Below, piece by piece: positions 35,106 to 48,262 of a DNA stretch of 64,000 bases. The notes beneath the pieces are model-generated. The model did no database searches. It was not told where the DNA came from and saw only the letters and a program-made list of their open reading frames with translations. Source of the DNA: Sipunculus nudus (lineage: Eukaryota > Annelida > Sipuncula > Golfingiida > Sipunculidae); assembly GCA_026874595.1 (NCBI GenBank), contig CM049317.1, positions 65,220,618-65,284,617 on the forward strand, written 5' to 3'. The position numbers and the translations under genes are program-made. Positions within the stretch are counted from its first letter, which is position 1. Each line of letters opens with the position of its first letter.

Positions 35106-35108
<3 letters not shown>

Positions 35109-35457
35109 GGCTTTCAGGAACGCGGGGATAAGCATCTGTGACTCTCCAAATCCCTTTCGAACGCTGTGTTCAGATGGACGCGGGACACTCTGGCAACAGA
35201 ACCGAGAGGGGCAAAGCCTGCTTTTGTTGCAGTCACTGAGCGTTGCTGAAATTAATCTGTTGTGCTGACAGATTACCCTTACATTAATGTGAAATCAAAT
35301 AACCATGTAATGACACGGTATCTTTTCATCATATTGATACGATAAGGACGTAAAATCCACTATTTATGATTTATGATAAACATTTAACACAGGTCCCCTC
35401 CCATCGAGACGCTTCAAAACCAGATACTCGCAAATTTTCTTAATGTTGAAAGCCCTG
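35106..35457. mobile_element. 352-bp terminal-inverted-repeat element inside a TA microsatellite
   Basis: The left end CAGGGCTTTCA (35106-35116) is matched by its exact reverse complement, except for one base at the inner edge, at 35447-35457 (TTGAAAGCCCTG). Both outer flanks are TATA runs of the microsatellites at 35046 and 35458. CAGGG termini are common in hAT-type elements, but 8-bp duplications cannot be read in TA repeats. The interior (balanced composition, no open frame) suggests a non-autonomous MITE. Confidence 0.6.
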
Positions 35458-35516
<59 letters not shown>

Positions 35517-35522
35517 ATATAA

Positions 35523-35564
<42 letters not shown>
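35458..35564. repeat. (TA)n microsatellite, right of TIR element
   Basis: Interrupted TA repeat with TATTATA and TAAATATA variants. Confidence 0.95.

Positions 35565-35567
<3 letters not shown>

Positions 35568-35615
<48 letters not shown>
35568..35615 (+). repeat. (GA)n microsatellite
   Basis: About 22 AG units directly after the TA tract. Confidence 0.96.
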
Positions 35616-35617
<2 letters not shown>

Positions 35618-37507
35618 CGCCTCCATAAAGCTGACCTGAATCAGATGACGACAGGTTCTTTTTTCATTCCAGTTACCAAATAAGAAAGGGGCATATTGCT
35701 TGAAAGTCGCTACGACAGATAAGAAAACGTTTTATTGAATTGAGCATGAAAATAATATGAATTGTGTTAGGAAAAATGTTAAGAATATTGTATACAATCG
35801 ATATGACAAACCGTTGCTTTCCTTCCGGAATCGATGATAAAGGACAACGAGAAATGAATAAGATAAAACCTGAGACAAGATAAAAATCTCTGTTCGCAGC
35901 AAGATGGCACTCTAAGGTCAATCATAGCCCGAGCCAAGTGCAAACATTTCTAGAAATCAGTAAAACCATTTAGAGTTAGGACAAAGGCCACCGACGCTAT
36001 TAAAGTCTTACGCTTGCTCCTAGGGTACTGTTGCTTTGATCTAGCCTGTGGCTCTTTATTTTGTAATTTTTGTGCCTGTGATTTTACTGTTTCCTCGCTT
36101 ACATATATCTCCCGGGTGGCCTTTCAGCCATCATTTTTCTCTCGTTCTTCTTCCCTCTGTGTCTTCATATTCACGTTTCCCAATCTTGCTGTTGGCTCAC
36201 AAAAACGGCGAATAGATAAGGCGGTGTAATATTTCCCCCACCAGTGTGTTTGATCTACGCTGATTTAATTGTTTCCTTGGCGAGAAAAAGACGATTTAGA
36301 TTTATAATACGACAGGCCCAAGGTAGTTTTAAACAAAAAAGGCATTGACGAAATCACTGAATGGGACATGATTTGAATACCATGCTTGTGACTGAAAAAA
36401 AATGAATTTAGGTTGATAGACGAGTACGAAACAGCAATCATTTAAAAAGGTAAATTAGTGGGATAAACATGTCATATTATCGTTTAGATAAATTATGTAA
36501 CATGTAATACTATGTAATACAATGGTCATGGAATTGCGCTAAAGGATTGCCGGAAAGGCGTTTATCAAGATAAAAAAAGGAAGAAAGGGTATTTTATATA
36601 TGTCCATGTTTTTGTTGGACCTACTGAGAAAAGACACTTTTTGGTACAAAGCGAAAGTCTCATCTTGTCTGTGGTTGCATTCAAAGTACATTTTTTGTAC
36701 ATTTGTAACTTGTTTTAAAATCCTAACGATCTATATTATATTGATTAAAGAAGATGTGGCAGCCTCTATTATATCATATATTCACACGCTCATCGGAAAA
36801 GCGCTTACAAGCTGAAGGAGGTTGACAAGTCCTTAATTTAAAAGTTTACAGAAATTACCGTTTCAAAGAAATTCCTGTCTCTGAAAACACTTCCGTAAAA
36901 ATTTAGTGTCCCATAATGTCATCCAAATACACCGGTTTCACCAGGTTAAACTGTACCTAACCACAGTAAAAATAAATATTATAAGTGGAATTTAACATTT
37001 GAAAGTTATATATATATCCATGGTTGGGAGACGAAAAGGGAGGTATCGTATGCAGCGCAGCATCCGTGTAAAAATACTCTATACACCTTATCATCTTTTA
37101 GTTTCTTACTAAACCGTATTAAGTGTCCGAAAAGAGGAAGAACAACTTCCGTGTCTTTGGAATATCCGTCGCATTTTGAGTGAGTGTACCATTAAGTCAC
37201 CGAAAGATTCGTTGCTCCCTGAGTTAGCGTTCTTATGTTTCAGAAATATGTGTCGCCTCAGGTTTTTTCGTTCTTATGTTATAAAAGTAGCCGATGTCAT
37301 ATTAGTAGCATTCCTGACTTACTGATATTTGCATAACCTGTAGTGGTGGCATTCTTATTACACTGTGACAGGAATCGGTTATATTTGTAAAGCCCCTGTG
37401 TCAATGCAAGTAAACTAAATAGAAGTAACATTCATGGCATAGCTATAGTTAAAGACCAAATTATGAAATATTCCTTAATTACCTTTATTTTCAACTTAAG
37501 TTACGTT
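35616..37507. other. No gene recognised; long unassigned stretch
   Basis: No repeat or gene recognised. Frames at 35673-35921, 36014-36229 and 36600-36815 have no domain. Confidence 0.35.
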
Positions 37508-37885
37508 TTTAGCTCAACTGAAAGTCACCTAAGGTATAGGAATGGCGCTTTGTCTGTCGTCCGTCCGTAAGTAAGATACACAAGTAACAGCTGACTTAGA
37601 AGCTTCTCAGTGAACATCCATGAAGGTCAATGGAAATCTTCTTGGAAACCTAAATTAGGACACTGCGACTTATATCCTTCGATCTATGGGGCTTTTTATA
37701 ACCTAAAATTATTTAGAAATTTGATATAAAATCTCCGGTATCTTGAAAATTTACAAATAGAATGTTAGTAAACTTGCTATGAATGTTGAAAATGACCAGT
37801 TTTGTAGGTTCCTGAAAACTGGTGGCGCTATCTGTATGTTTTACTAATTGCACGATTTTTTTTCTTTTTTTAGACCATAAGATAA
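37508..37885 (+). repeat. Composite CAGCTGA repeat, diverged first-module copy
   Basis: It begins TTTTTAGCTCAACTGAAAGT, then TTGTCTGTCGTCCGTCCG, GAAGCTTCTCAGTGAACATC, CTTGGAAACCTAAATTAGG, and a CTGGTGGCGCTATCTGTATG tail. This matches one 340-bp module of the 23248 copy with more divergence. Confidence 0.75.
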
Positions 37886-37893
37886 CAGTTATC

Positions 37894-38290
37894 ATGTCAG
37901 TTTCTCAGGTGAGGATGCCCTATAGTAACACTGTCGATCTGTCCGTCCGTCCATTCACAAAATTGTTTCAAGATGATAACTCCAGTTTGGTTTGAAAGAT
38001 GGATTTCAAACTTGATTTATGTAATGCCCACCACAATAGCAGAAACCCTTAAGATTTTGGTTTCATGAGGTCAAAGGTCAAAGTCACAAGGCCTACATTT
38101 TTTCGAAAGATTGCGGATGCATTTTAAGGCAAAGTTTTCATCCAAACCTTTTTGTTCTTGCGCATATAGCTGACCGCCCAGATATGGCTCACCTGTCAAC
38201 AGGGGAAGGTTCTTTTCGATTTTGCGGTCACAGGGCAAAGGTCAAGCTCAAGGGCCCAACAAGACAAGACCGATAAATTAAAAAAAAAAA
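37894..38290 (+). repeat. GTCAGTTTCTCAGGTGAG / AGGTCAAAGGTCA repeat
   Basis: A different repeat, abutting the previous one: CAGTTTCTCAGGTGAGGATG, a CTGTCCGTCCGTCC tract, CAAGATGATAACTCCAG, AGGTCAAAGGTCAAAGTCAC and AGGGCAAAGGTCAAGCTCAAG. The GTCC tract and the tandem AGGTCA half-sites are its marks. No second copy is present in the window; calling it a repeat rests on the style and on its abrupt start, so confidence is moderate. Confidence 0.5.
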
Positions 38291-38385
38291 GCTCACAAAA
38301 TATCCTAGTTCGTGTGTTAACAATAGAGATGATTTTTATTGTCGATAAAGAAGAAAAATAACAAACCGAGTGTTTAAAGCAGTCT

Positions 38386-38735
38386 CAAAGCAAAACTAGA
38401 AGTCTGCATGCCAAGCAATGCAAACCTCAGCCATGTTGGGTCCCTGTACTGGGATGCTCTAAAAAACATGTTTCCAATCACTTGTTCTGCCAATATTTTC
38501 AGGTTCATTCGTGCATAAGTGACTGTATAACTGTGAATATTCCTTGATGCCTTTCCTGAATCAAGATCATGTTCCGGATCCACACCAAAATCGAATCGAT
38601 CTGTCATTTGCCGATTTCCGAGTACCCTGAATATTTAAGAGATTTTCGTTTTGTCGTGAACAAACACACAAAAACGTACACGAACGGGGATGCAGACTAT
38701 ATCCTGGCGGAGGCATTGATTAAAAAAAACCAATG
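38386..38735 (+). repeat. GGATCC/AACAAAC interspersed repeat, copy B
   Basis: Aligns with 200-475 and with the head at 13148. It ends GTGAACAAACACACAAAAAC, CCTGGCGGAGGCA and an A run (38721-38728), a tail order seen in copy A as well. This is the more complete copy. Confidence 0.75.
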
Positions 38736-39089
38736 CGACTTTGTAGAAATAAATTGTACACATATACATGCACTTTATGTCTTTAGTCAATTTATGTCTT
38801 TAACTATGTTTAGCATAAGGCTATACAATGTTTATTTAGACATGTTTTAATAGTGATTTCAAGTACCTGTGTCTGAGATACGAGTATAACAAAATATGCC
38901 TTTCTATGCCGATATGCCTAACTCGAACAGTCAGCACTAGTCCTCAAAACCAGATGTCGCCTTTATGATGGGAAAGGTCTATATTGTAAGGGCAACAGTC
39001 GCCAGTGTTGTACTTGTGTTGTGGGTACGAATCTACCGATGTCTTATTAGGGTTTATGGGCCTTGTTTGCTTAAGAAATCCACAGGGGT
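38736..39089. other. No gene recognised
   Basis: Unassigned sequence between two repeats. Confidence 0.3.
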
Positions 39090-40117
39090 ACGGCAACTAG
39101 TGGCCCATCGTCCATGACGCTCAGCTGAATTCAAGGATTGTAGAATTCGATTACAAGATGGAGAGATCCAAGATCTATATATACGCTAACTTTCAGCTCA
39201 ATACATTGAGCCACTCCTGAGATATCAGCTGTTATCTAAAAGACACCCAGATTCAGACTGCCCAGAAAGGATTGCAGATGGTGCCACCTGTTTTTGTTAT
39301 GCACAACTACATAGGTGAGGGAACAACTATGCCGGGTTACGGAAGATCAGTCCAAGGGTCTCAGAGGAGTTCTCCAGAAACAAACACCGTTTTTGTATCA
39401 CATTTTTAATTATTTCGGGGGTACTGATGAGCCCAAAGCTCAGAGGATATGGGTAACAGAGACCTAATTTCAGATTTCCATGAAGACTTTTTATGGAGAT
39501 CCCTAGATGTCAATATGATAATTCTAGGTCAAGTGGTTACGATTTGTGGCATGCAAAAAATCATGGTGATTAATACAATAGTTGTTCAGATACTTGAGCT
39601 TTTGTATCAAATTTTCCATTATTCTGGGGGGGGGTACTTCAGAACCCCATAGCTCAGAGGTTATTGGTAACAGAGACCTAATTTCAGGTTTCAACAGAGA
39701 CTTTTCATTGCCCCCCCCCCCCCCCCTAGGTCAAGTGAAAAGATTCTAGGTCCAGTCGTTACGATTTGTGCCCTGTTAACAGATGACCATATCTTAAGAG
39801 GTCTCAAAAATAGAGAAAAAAATTCGTAAAATCGAAAAAATACAGGTGGCGCCACCAGACTGCAGAAACTGATGAAACTCTCCATGATCAATATCCATGC
39901 AAAAAATCATGGTGATCACTGCATTAGTTGTTCAGATAATTGAGCTTTTGTGTCAAATTTACCATTATTCTGGGGGGTACTTCGGAGCCCCATAGCTCAA
40001 AGAACATGGGTAACAGAGACCTAATTTCAGGTTTCTAAGTAGATTTTTTTATGAACCTCCCAGGATTTCAAGTTACAAGATTCTAGGTCCAGCAGTTACA
40101 GTGTGTGCCCTGTTAAC

Positions 40118-40149
<32 letters not shown>

Positions 40150-40205
40150 GACGGACAAAGAGTGATCGCTATCGCTCAGATGTCTTACAGTCAGCTGAGC
40201 TAAAA
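39090..40205 (-). mobile_element. Composite CAGCTGA...GGTGGCGCCACC repeat, inverted copy
   Basis: Reverse-orientation copy of 23248-25380. It starts at GACGCTCAGCTGAATTCAAG (right end of the element) and ends at GATCGCTATCGCTCAGATG and TCAGCTGAGC (left end), with a GGACGGACGGCCGG tract at 40118-40160. It contains two to three 340-bp modules, AGGTGGCGCCACCAG at 39844, and a C16 run at 39711-39726 replacing part of a module. The 278-bp array of the long copy is largely missing. Confidence 0.8.
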
Positions 40206-41085
40206 ATCATATCTACACAAAATGTAGACGTTTGGTCAAAATCTCCTCCGCACAACCCAACATTCTTTATGCCAGCTCCCGCTCTAATGGAGAAATCATT
40301 ATTAGCATCACTCACACCACCAATATTTCATGGGACATTTGTGTTTGGTTGTATAAAGAAAGCAATTTTATTAAAAAGTTAACACTGTATATATATTGGA
40401 AAATATTGGATTTAAATTTTTCCCATATACAACTTTCTAACGATAAACAAATATGAAATGCATACCATTCAATGCATCTTAAACATCGCGACATGAGAAG
40501 GATAACAAGCAGATTTTTTTGGAAATATGAAGAAACAATAAATTACATACATTGAAAAACCAGGGTAAATATGCTTTTAGATACTGTTATTTCTGCCAAA
40601 ACGCCAATTTAACAAATCATTTAGGTCCTGATACCATAAGCGCTAAAAGCAATCATATAGGCTTCATAGTACAGCTATTATTCACTTTAAACATAACATC
40701 AAAGGATACATTTCAGCTTGTTGTTTATCCCTTGTTTTCTTTAATATGAAAAAAAATCTCTTCACGAACAGTGCTTGTGTAGATTTTGTATAAAATTATT
40801 GAAAAGTAATTAATTTCTTTTCAAAAGTAATTTAGTTTACTCAATAGTTTTTGAAAATTAGGTAATTTGTAAATGTTATTGTTACGAATTCTTTTCAATG
40901 TAGTTGGCCCCAATCCTGTTTGTTAGGCCTGTGAGGTGATGCTATTGTAAAACATTAGGTTAGCCAGCTTAGTTTTCTGTTCCAAATGGCCAGGGATTGG
41001 CTAAAGTGACAAATAATATCTCTATGGGCTAAATGGAATTCTGGTAAGTGAAGTTGACTGTTGGCTTGATTACATGGCTGCTACT
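40206..41085. other. No gene recognised
   Basis: Unassigned AT-rich DNA. Confidence 0.35.
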
Positions 41086-41300
41086 CAGGGGATCCAGGAT
41101 TAAGGAAAAGGGGGGGGGGGGTCCGACCCAGGAGGACTAAGGAAAAAAAAACAGGTCCGGAAAAGGGGGCCAGGCCGCATGATTTTGTCTGACACACTTA
41201 AAAATGGTTACTTCGGATGAACGGGTGGGGGAGGAGGGTCCGGAAAGCCTTAACCCCCCGCATCCCCCCCTCAACCTCCCCTCCCCTGCATCCGCTTCTG
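41086..41300. mobile_element. CAGGGGATCCAGG (hAT-like) MITE with poly-G
   Basis: The left end, CAGGGGATCCAGGATTAAGG, is loosely matched in inverted orientation by the right end CCCTGCATCCGCTTCTG. The interior has a G12 run at 41110-41121, GTCCGGAAA twice, and C-rich runs near the right end. It resembles the CGCGGATCCAGG element at 55352. Target duplication was not found. Confidence 0.4.
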
Positions 41301-41557
41301 CAACTAGTTTCAACATTTTTTTTTTATACTACAGAAATCAATATTGAATATATTTATAGTTCTTTCTTTCAATAAAGGAAAAAGAATACTGCTTACTGTT
41401 ATAGATGTTTATTATAGTACCAAATTGAAAATAAAAATAAATGTGGTTGATCAATTTGCAAAATAAAGAATTCATTATGTTATCACTTAATACGAATTAA
41501 ATTTCCATGTATTCGAATACGAATACAAATACTCAAATTTGTGGTTCGAATTCATTC

Positions 41558-41558
<1 letters not shown>
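41301..41558. other. No gene recognised
   Basis: AT-rich, unassigned; GAATACGAATAC-type short repeats at 41513-41530. Confidence 0.3.

Positions 41559-41594
<36 letters not shown>
41559..41594. repeat. (TA)n microsatellite
   Basis: About 18 TA units. Confidence 0.95.
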
Positions 41595-41595
<1 letters not shown>

Positions 41596-43999
41596 CATTT
41601 ATTAACATCAGACAGAAGACAATTATTATTCGGTCATTTTTATGGACGCAGTTTCTTTTTTCAAATGTAAAACAATTAATTTTATTATATAATATAATAA
41701 CTTTGCTAAGCTTTCATAAAACTCATGTGGTATCAGCAATGTTCCTGTGATCTGAGTGGGAATTGCCATAAAAATCATGTGTTCTTAAAATATTGATCAT
41801 TACATATCTTTATGTCAATATCATTTTCAGACTCCACTTAGCCCTGCGATAGAAAGTCAAATGTTTTTTGAAAGTCAAAAAAATATCTAATCCATTTTTT
41901 ATGTTACCTCTCCATGTGAAAACCCCCACAACAAATGATGAAAAACTACCCACGATCTTTCATTGTTTACAGTCTTCTTTCAATTTGACATCTTCAAGTG
42001 CCACTTATTGTAAAGATTTAATATATCAAAGGGAGCGTCATCCGTTCTATGTAATAATGCCGTTACTGTTTGATTAATGATAAAGCTCCGCCCAATTTCC
42101 AAAGGTGATTGAGGAAATAAACAACACAAAGGATGTAAAATAAAAAAAAATAAAAGAGTCCCGTATACCCAATATGTATGGATAATTGTTATGTCAGGAA
42201 GAATCTAACAAGTCAAAACATTATTTTGGTTCAATTTTAATTTATCCCATATTTATTTTGAAATAAACATAAAATTCACATACTTAGTTTCTGTGAATGC
42301 TTGAGAAATATCACTATTTTCTAAACCTTTAATCTTAATTCATTTGGTGTTAGAAAATTTGTTCTTATCAAATGAAATATAGTTTTCCTTATCAGTCATA
42401 AATACAACACTGACACCTTACACAAGAACAGTACATGCATCTAATTGGGTGTATACACCAAACAGAGTATCTGCAAGACACATATCATATACACCTTGAT
42501 ATAGCTTTACCTTATTTCAACATTATCCATCAGGTAATTAATAACAGTTATCGTTATAGCTTATATGGTGCAAATTAAAAACACTTATGACGGTTACTAA
42601 GATGAAACTAGATTTTCTTGCCCTACTATTCAAGGCTATCCATGACAACCAAACCTGGTTCAAATAATCCAGGATACTAGTACTGAGGGTTTTTTTTTGC
42701 ATATGTTTTTTATTTCATACAGTGTGTAAAGAATTTTGACTACTGTGTACTGTTTAATTTTACTACATTTAGTGTGACTGGTCTGCTATTAATCCAGGTA
42801 CATCATTCGTAATATAGTTGGCTGGGTAGCCCTGTCGAGCAAGGTCTTGTAAAAGAAGAGAAAGCCTCGTTTATAAGCAGATTGCTTTTTTAAATCTTCT
42901 CCATAACAAATTAAGTCAATGAGTGCTGTTTAATAGTGATAATGCTGACGGAGTTCGTCAAAAACTGCAGCTGTTATCAGGTTAGATTTCACTCTATTTT
43001 ACACTGATCCTGACGATGATCATTGATATGTCACCTATGATAAAATTCAAGTTATTGCTGATACTGTTTTGTTACTATGTATTGGTTAATGGTTTGATTT
43101 TAATGTGCCAACAAAAGTTTGAAATTGGAAATGCATACAGTTTTACTTTTTTTAATCAAATTTACAGTCTTTACATCTTCAGGTGACTTATTAGATATTC
43201 TCACTGAAACACTCAATTATACAAATACAGAACTAACCACTTAATTAAACAAATAAACGAATCGCTAACAATGTAGAAAACAAAAAAGCGTATATTGTCA
43301 CTATGGCATTGCTTTACTGTGAATTGTGTTAAAGGTATGCAATGGTATGATTACGTGACTACGACGTAAATTTTCCCAGTGACTTTGGACTGGAACATGG
43401 TGTAACGAAGAATTAGTTATTCCTAAGCGAAACCAAAAATGAAGCCCTAACATGACATTTTCACAGGTTCTTTTAGTTCAGCGAGCATGCTGTGTTTTAT
43501 TTGTTTCCAGAATTCCCATGACGCTCCTTATTGGGATATGTAACCATCTAATCATATGTGTTGCCACCTCCTGTTTCACCCCATCTGTTATCATCAGCTT
43601 CCCGTGGTTTCTGTCATCCCTCTGTAAGTTGGAGTTGGGCAGGTTTTGCATGATGCATTACGTCACCTGCTGACGAGACCATTTATCCTCTTACAAAACA
43701 CGCTGTTTTCATTATTTGTATATTACGTAATATGCCGCCCCATCCATGTGTCCCTTCGCACTACACCGACGGCGGGCATTAATCAGTCAACACTATTACA
43801 CGCTGTTTTTGAGCTTTTATTCTTTCATGTTTAATACTTTTACCATTGGTTCAGTCGGTTTTTTTTTTATTAGCCAATGAATATGGTTTTACCTCATTTA
43901 CAGAAAAAAAGAAAATGCCTCGTTTTGTCATTTGATTTCTTAACCGTGAAAATCCCCGTTTCGTCCTTTGTTCTAATTCATCCATTTCAGGCGGAAGCA
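41595..43999. other. No gene recognised; long AT-rich stretch
   Basis: No repeat or gene recognised over 2.4 kb. Frames at 41868-42077 and 43452-43673 have no domain. Confidence 0.35.
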
Positions 44000-44284
44000 T
44001 TGTACACAGATCTGTCCATGATCGATAGGGAAAGCAAGACTCATGGTAATCTATGCGAAAATTAATGAGATACTGGAGCTTTTGTTTCATATTGTTAGTT
44101 TTCTTAGGTGCACTAACAAACCGCGTAACTCGCGGTGTCCTATTTTTAAGACTTTCAATGAGGTCCAACCATGACGCTTTGCGCCCTGTTATAGGAGGAC
44201 GGGATGGCCCGACGGCCAGATGGACGACGGGCATAGCGTGAACTCTAAATATAACTCTGTTGCCTTACAATCAGATGGGTTAAA
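44000..44284 (-). repeat. Composite CAGCTGA repeat, decayed inverted fragment
   Basis: The order AAGACTCATGGTAATCTATG, GAGCTTTTGTTTCATATTG, TGCGCCCTGTTATAGG, a GACGGGATGGCCCGACGG tract and ACAATCAGATGGGTTAAAA parallels the left-end part of the 39090-40205 copy. A 127-codon minus-strand frame across it (43851-44234) is not conserved in other copies. Confidence 0.6.
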
Positions 44285-45057
44285 ATGGACTATCAGGATG
44301 TGTAGAGGAGGTCGTGAAAAAAACTTTATGTCTATGCATGGTAAACATTGAGACAGCTCAAAATGAAATCGTGGGAAGCATGTAAATGGACCTTTTAAGT
44401 ATTGAAAACATTGGCAAACATCATCATTTCCATTAGCGCCCTCAAGTTGCATAGGATCTGGTGATTTCAGGAATACACCTTTTCTCCTCTTTTTCAACTC
44501 TATTTCTGATTCTTCTCTGTATCTCCCTCTTTTCTATGTGACTTTTCATCATCAGTTCTTGCATTAGGACTTCAGAGTGCAAAAAAATCATATTGTAACT
44601 GTACATTTTCCACTCTGTTCACATACAAGTCAGTCCTTTCTGAATCAGGCGGCATCATAACATATTGACAACGTTGTTTGTACCGCTGTCAGCTCTTGTG
44701 ACATTCCGCGAGGGACTCGACCAACAGATTTTTCTAACGAACAGCCATAGAAAATGGGCATTGTTAAGATAGATCAGCGACATTAGACTGAGACGTGAGG
44801 GAAGTGCCGACACGATGGGATGTTTTGAAAGCCACTATTTAACTATTGATCCGTAGCGTGACCGCTGTCGCGATTGAGCCTCAGGCTGCGATTTCTATAC
44901 AAGGGTACCATTACATGAATATTTACTTCTGGTAATACAAGAAAAAGAGTATACAATGGGAAGGAACAAGTCCGTTTTTTTAGCCTCAAAATATTTTTTG
45001 CTGCTGATGTTCACCAGTAAATGAAACTAGTTTGACAACATTACAAACAGGATACCA

Positions 45058-45061
<4 letters not shown>
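44285..45061. other. Unassigned; balanced block at 44690-44900
   Basis: 44690-44900 has balanced composition with several CpG (CCGCGAGGGACTCGACC, GTGACCGCTGTCGCGATTG) and no coding frame. Candidate regulatory DNA. Confidence 0.25.

Positions 45062-45114
<53 letters not shown>
45062..45114. repeat. (AT)n microsatellite
   Basis: About 26 AT units. Confidence 0.97.
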
Positions 45115-45115
<1 letters not shown>

Positions 45116-47544
45116 CTGTATGTATTTATTCGAATGTGAATGTTTGCATGTGGATGGATTTAAGATTGGTATCATGTCACTATGAGTGGGAACGAATTCA
45201 GAGAAGACATAGACCAAACACTGTAGTTTCAGCCCCAAACTACTGGATTACGTGCTTCTATTACAGAAAAATAATAATTCTTTTAAAGCAAATATGAAAT
45301 TACTAATTTGAATCTTAAATATTCTTTTCTTTTATAACTCTTTTTATAACTTATCTTTTTATATCTTTTATTTATAATTTCTGGGCAGAAGATGGCCATT
45401 AAGTATACCTTTATTTTGCAAGACTGGGATTTATGAAGCAAAGCCAAGTATTGTTGACCAGTTAAGCAGGAACAAAAACATTTGGAATTTTAATCACGTA
45501 AGTTATAAATCTTTTTTTTCAAAATCTTATGGTATTTTTAAATTTTCTTTGATATTTTGGGAATTTATAATGTTCCAAATGGCTTAACGTTTTGTAAAAG
45601 TATTGCGCACCTTTTGGTGTTAAAAATGTGTTTAGTATATAGACAAGATTTTACATCAAGGTATGTTGTTGTGTGTCTGTTTATGTGTGTGCCTCCAGAT
45701 ACTTCAATATTATTCAAACGTATTTACACCAGCCTTTGTTGCTTTTGGGCTGTCGGACAAAAATGCTGTCTGCAACTATGAGTATATATATGCCCTGGCC
45801 TAATTTGCAACGATTTCAATGCATATTCTGTGGTCATTTAGAGAGAACACACTAAAAATCACCCCATGCCTTACAGGATTGACTGAGATATTTTGCTGAT
45901 TTATGTGAGGGAACATACAGTCAGCACCGGGTCTTTCCTATCTTAAACCCAACTCCTTGCTGATGATGTTCCTCTAAATTAAATAACTTTCAAACCATCC
46001 ACAACCTGTCTTTTAAGCAGGCCTAAAAAAAACATACAGACTGGCGAGCTAGCCTTTTCCGCCATCTTGGGTGGAGATATTAATAGTTAAAATGGAAATT
46101 TTTTTTTTTAAACTAGAGCTTGTGGACAGGACAAGAACAAAAATAAAGAACTAAATAGGGCTTGGGTACACCGTGTAGTTGCTTCCGCTTGTCTCATATT
46201 CTTTTCCTTTAGGGGGAGCGGTCTCCAGACGTCTAGCCGACAGATTAAAAGTAGGAATAATGAATGCAAATCCAATTAGGAAAGTCCCCGTATAAATGTT
46301 TCCAGAACCATTGCAACATTCAGAGTGATATGCCCAACAGAGATAACTGTAAACGTCCACACAACTTGCTCTTTTGGGACAATTAAATGTGATACTTCCC
46401 AAACTATTGATTACTGTGTTTTGACATAAAAAAAACACATGCATGATATTCTAAAAATGTAAACACCTGTTGCCGGAATATTAATTCCAGCTGCGATGCA
46501 GAACATTGTCATTCATCCGAACACCAGTGCCTCCCGCAGGAGGATAGTTCTTCATCCTCGTTTGTCTGTTTTATTTATATATGCAGATAGAATTTTTTAC
46601 GAGTGTTTGCTCTCTTCTTAGATACTATTGCTATTGTTGAGGGACGAATCTGATTCAACAATATTCACCACTTTATGACTGTTATTGTGCTTATTTTGTT
46701 AAGTACCATGAGATGATTACAATATTTTCTCCAGAACTGCGGTGTTTACACACGCCTAAGATATGACCATTACAATCGTTTTCACATCTATAAGACATGT
46801 TTACACAAACCTTGACAGACTACAGAACTGAAAACATATTTTGGCCGATAAATTATCTCTATTAGTCCCTCAGGTGCAGTTTAAGATAAAAATGCTCCAC
46901 TTAGGCGGGCAGCACGCTTCATTTCCGTGTAATCCCACGGTACCGGTCTGGCAGAAAAACCATGTTCTCAACCGCCTTCCACATAAACACAGGTCAAATT
47001 TCCCAAGACAGTCGGAACCTTCAGTTCTCAATTTATGATATACTTTTTGAGCGTCTACAGTACAATTATGCTTAAAAGACTAATAACGTGTACGTATCAG
47101 GTAAAAAGCATGTTTGAGATAAGTCACCGAAAGTTAGCACCGCTCTCGGTATATTTTTCCGTATGTTAACTGCACAATAAATTTCCCCCGACTGCCACAG
47201 GGCCAGGGACGGATTGAGAAGCAGCTTTTATTGGGCGTCGCGCACCGTTTTCTTCTGTAGACTTTGTATTTAATACATATGAGAGATACATATGAAAGTC
47301 TGATAGCAGTCCCGACATACCTATTTACATGTGCAGGTGTGTTTAGTCCATCCCTCCCCCCTCCCCTTTTAAGGTTCTTCATCCGCCCTTGAGTACGTCA
47401 CGTGATCGAGTGCCGCTTTAAGATAATATAGCACACTTAATTTAACAGAGTTTAACAATGGACTAGCACGTAAGGTAGCATTGCATTTGCATCAGCATAA
47501 GCGTGATGTAGATGAAAATTAGGACGGTCCCTTTACAGAACATA
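45115..47544. other. No gene recognised; long unassigned stretch
   Basis: No repeat or gene recognised. The 97-codon minus frame at 46151-46444 and other frames lack domains. Confidence 0.35.
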
Positions 47545-48262
47545 CTCCGTCATATACTGTGGTTGGGTTCACATTTACGAGGTTACATTTTCGCGATATA
47601 ATCTTTTTCTGTGTTTCGCGAGGTTTCTTTTTTCGCGATTTAGCACTACCTCAACCAAACGTACAGTTATGAATATGAGCGCACAGTCCCAGCAAATTGA
47701 CGAGGATCCGAGGAAACATCCAAAGAGTATAATTTTCGGTATATAGATAATATTAAGGGTCTTTTAATATTCAGAACATCAGTCCTAGATATACTGGTAA
47801 CATAGTATCAATCCTAAGCCATTCGACTCTCAAAATACAGTCATTGACCTTACTTGCATGAGATACTGTGGTTGGCTTTATATTCGCGGGATAAAGTATT
47901 CATGATTTCCATTTCTTCGGTATTTCGCGAGGGTTTTAATAATTGCATTGAGGAGCTAGATAATCTTTGAATAACGGGTAACATAAAACGTGTACTCAAA
48001 TTGTCGCTACTGGCACAGTAAACGTGAGCGCCCTTGAGGCTATGGAATAAATTACTTTTACCTGTGCGAATGTGGCGTCTGATTCACGAAGGTTTTATTT
48101 TTGCGATAATAACCCCTTCGCGAATTGAAGCTCTCACGAGCAAAACGCTAATCTCAGTATTAGCTAGAGATTTTATTGTGTGAATGTGGAGCTCTGTAGA
48201 TGAGGCGTCTGGTTCACGAGCGTTTTATTTATAATTTTCCTTTCGTAAATATCGGGAATTTG
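47545..48262 (+). repeat. TTCGCGA / TTCACGAGGGTTTTATT repeat array
   Basis: Two diverged units begin ATACTGTGGTTGG at 47555 and 47864 with TTCGCGAGG..TTTTTTCGCGATT-type bodies. Two further units begin GGCGTCTGRTTCACGA at 48074 and 48203 (period 129) with GTTTTATTT tails. The array looks like partial and nested copies of one family with symmetric CGCGA motifs. Confidence 0.6.

Noticed and set aside
43851-44234. 127-codon minus-strand frame
   Set aside because: It lies across a decayed copy of the composite repeat and is not preserved in the other copies.
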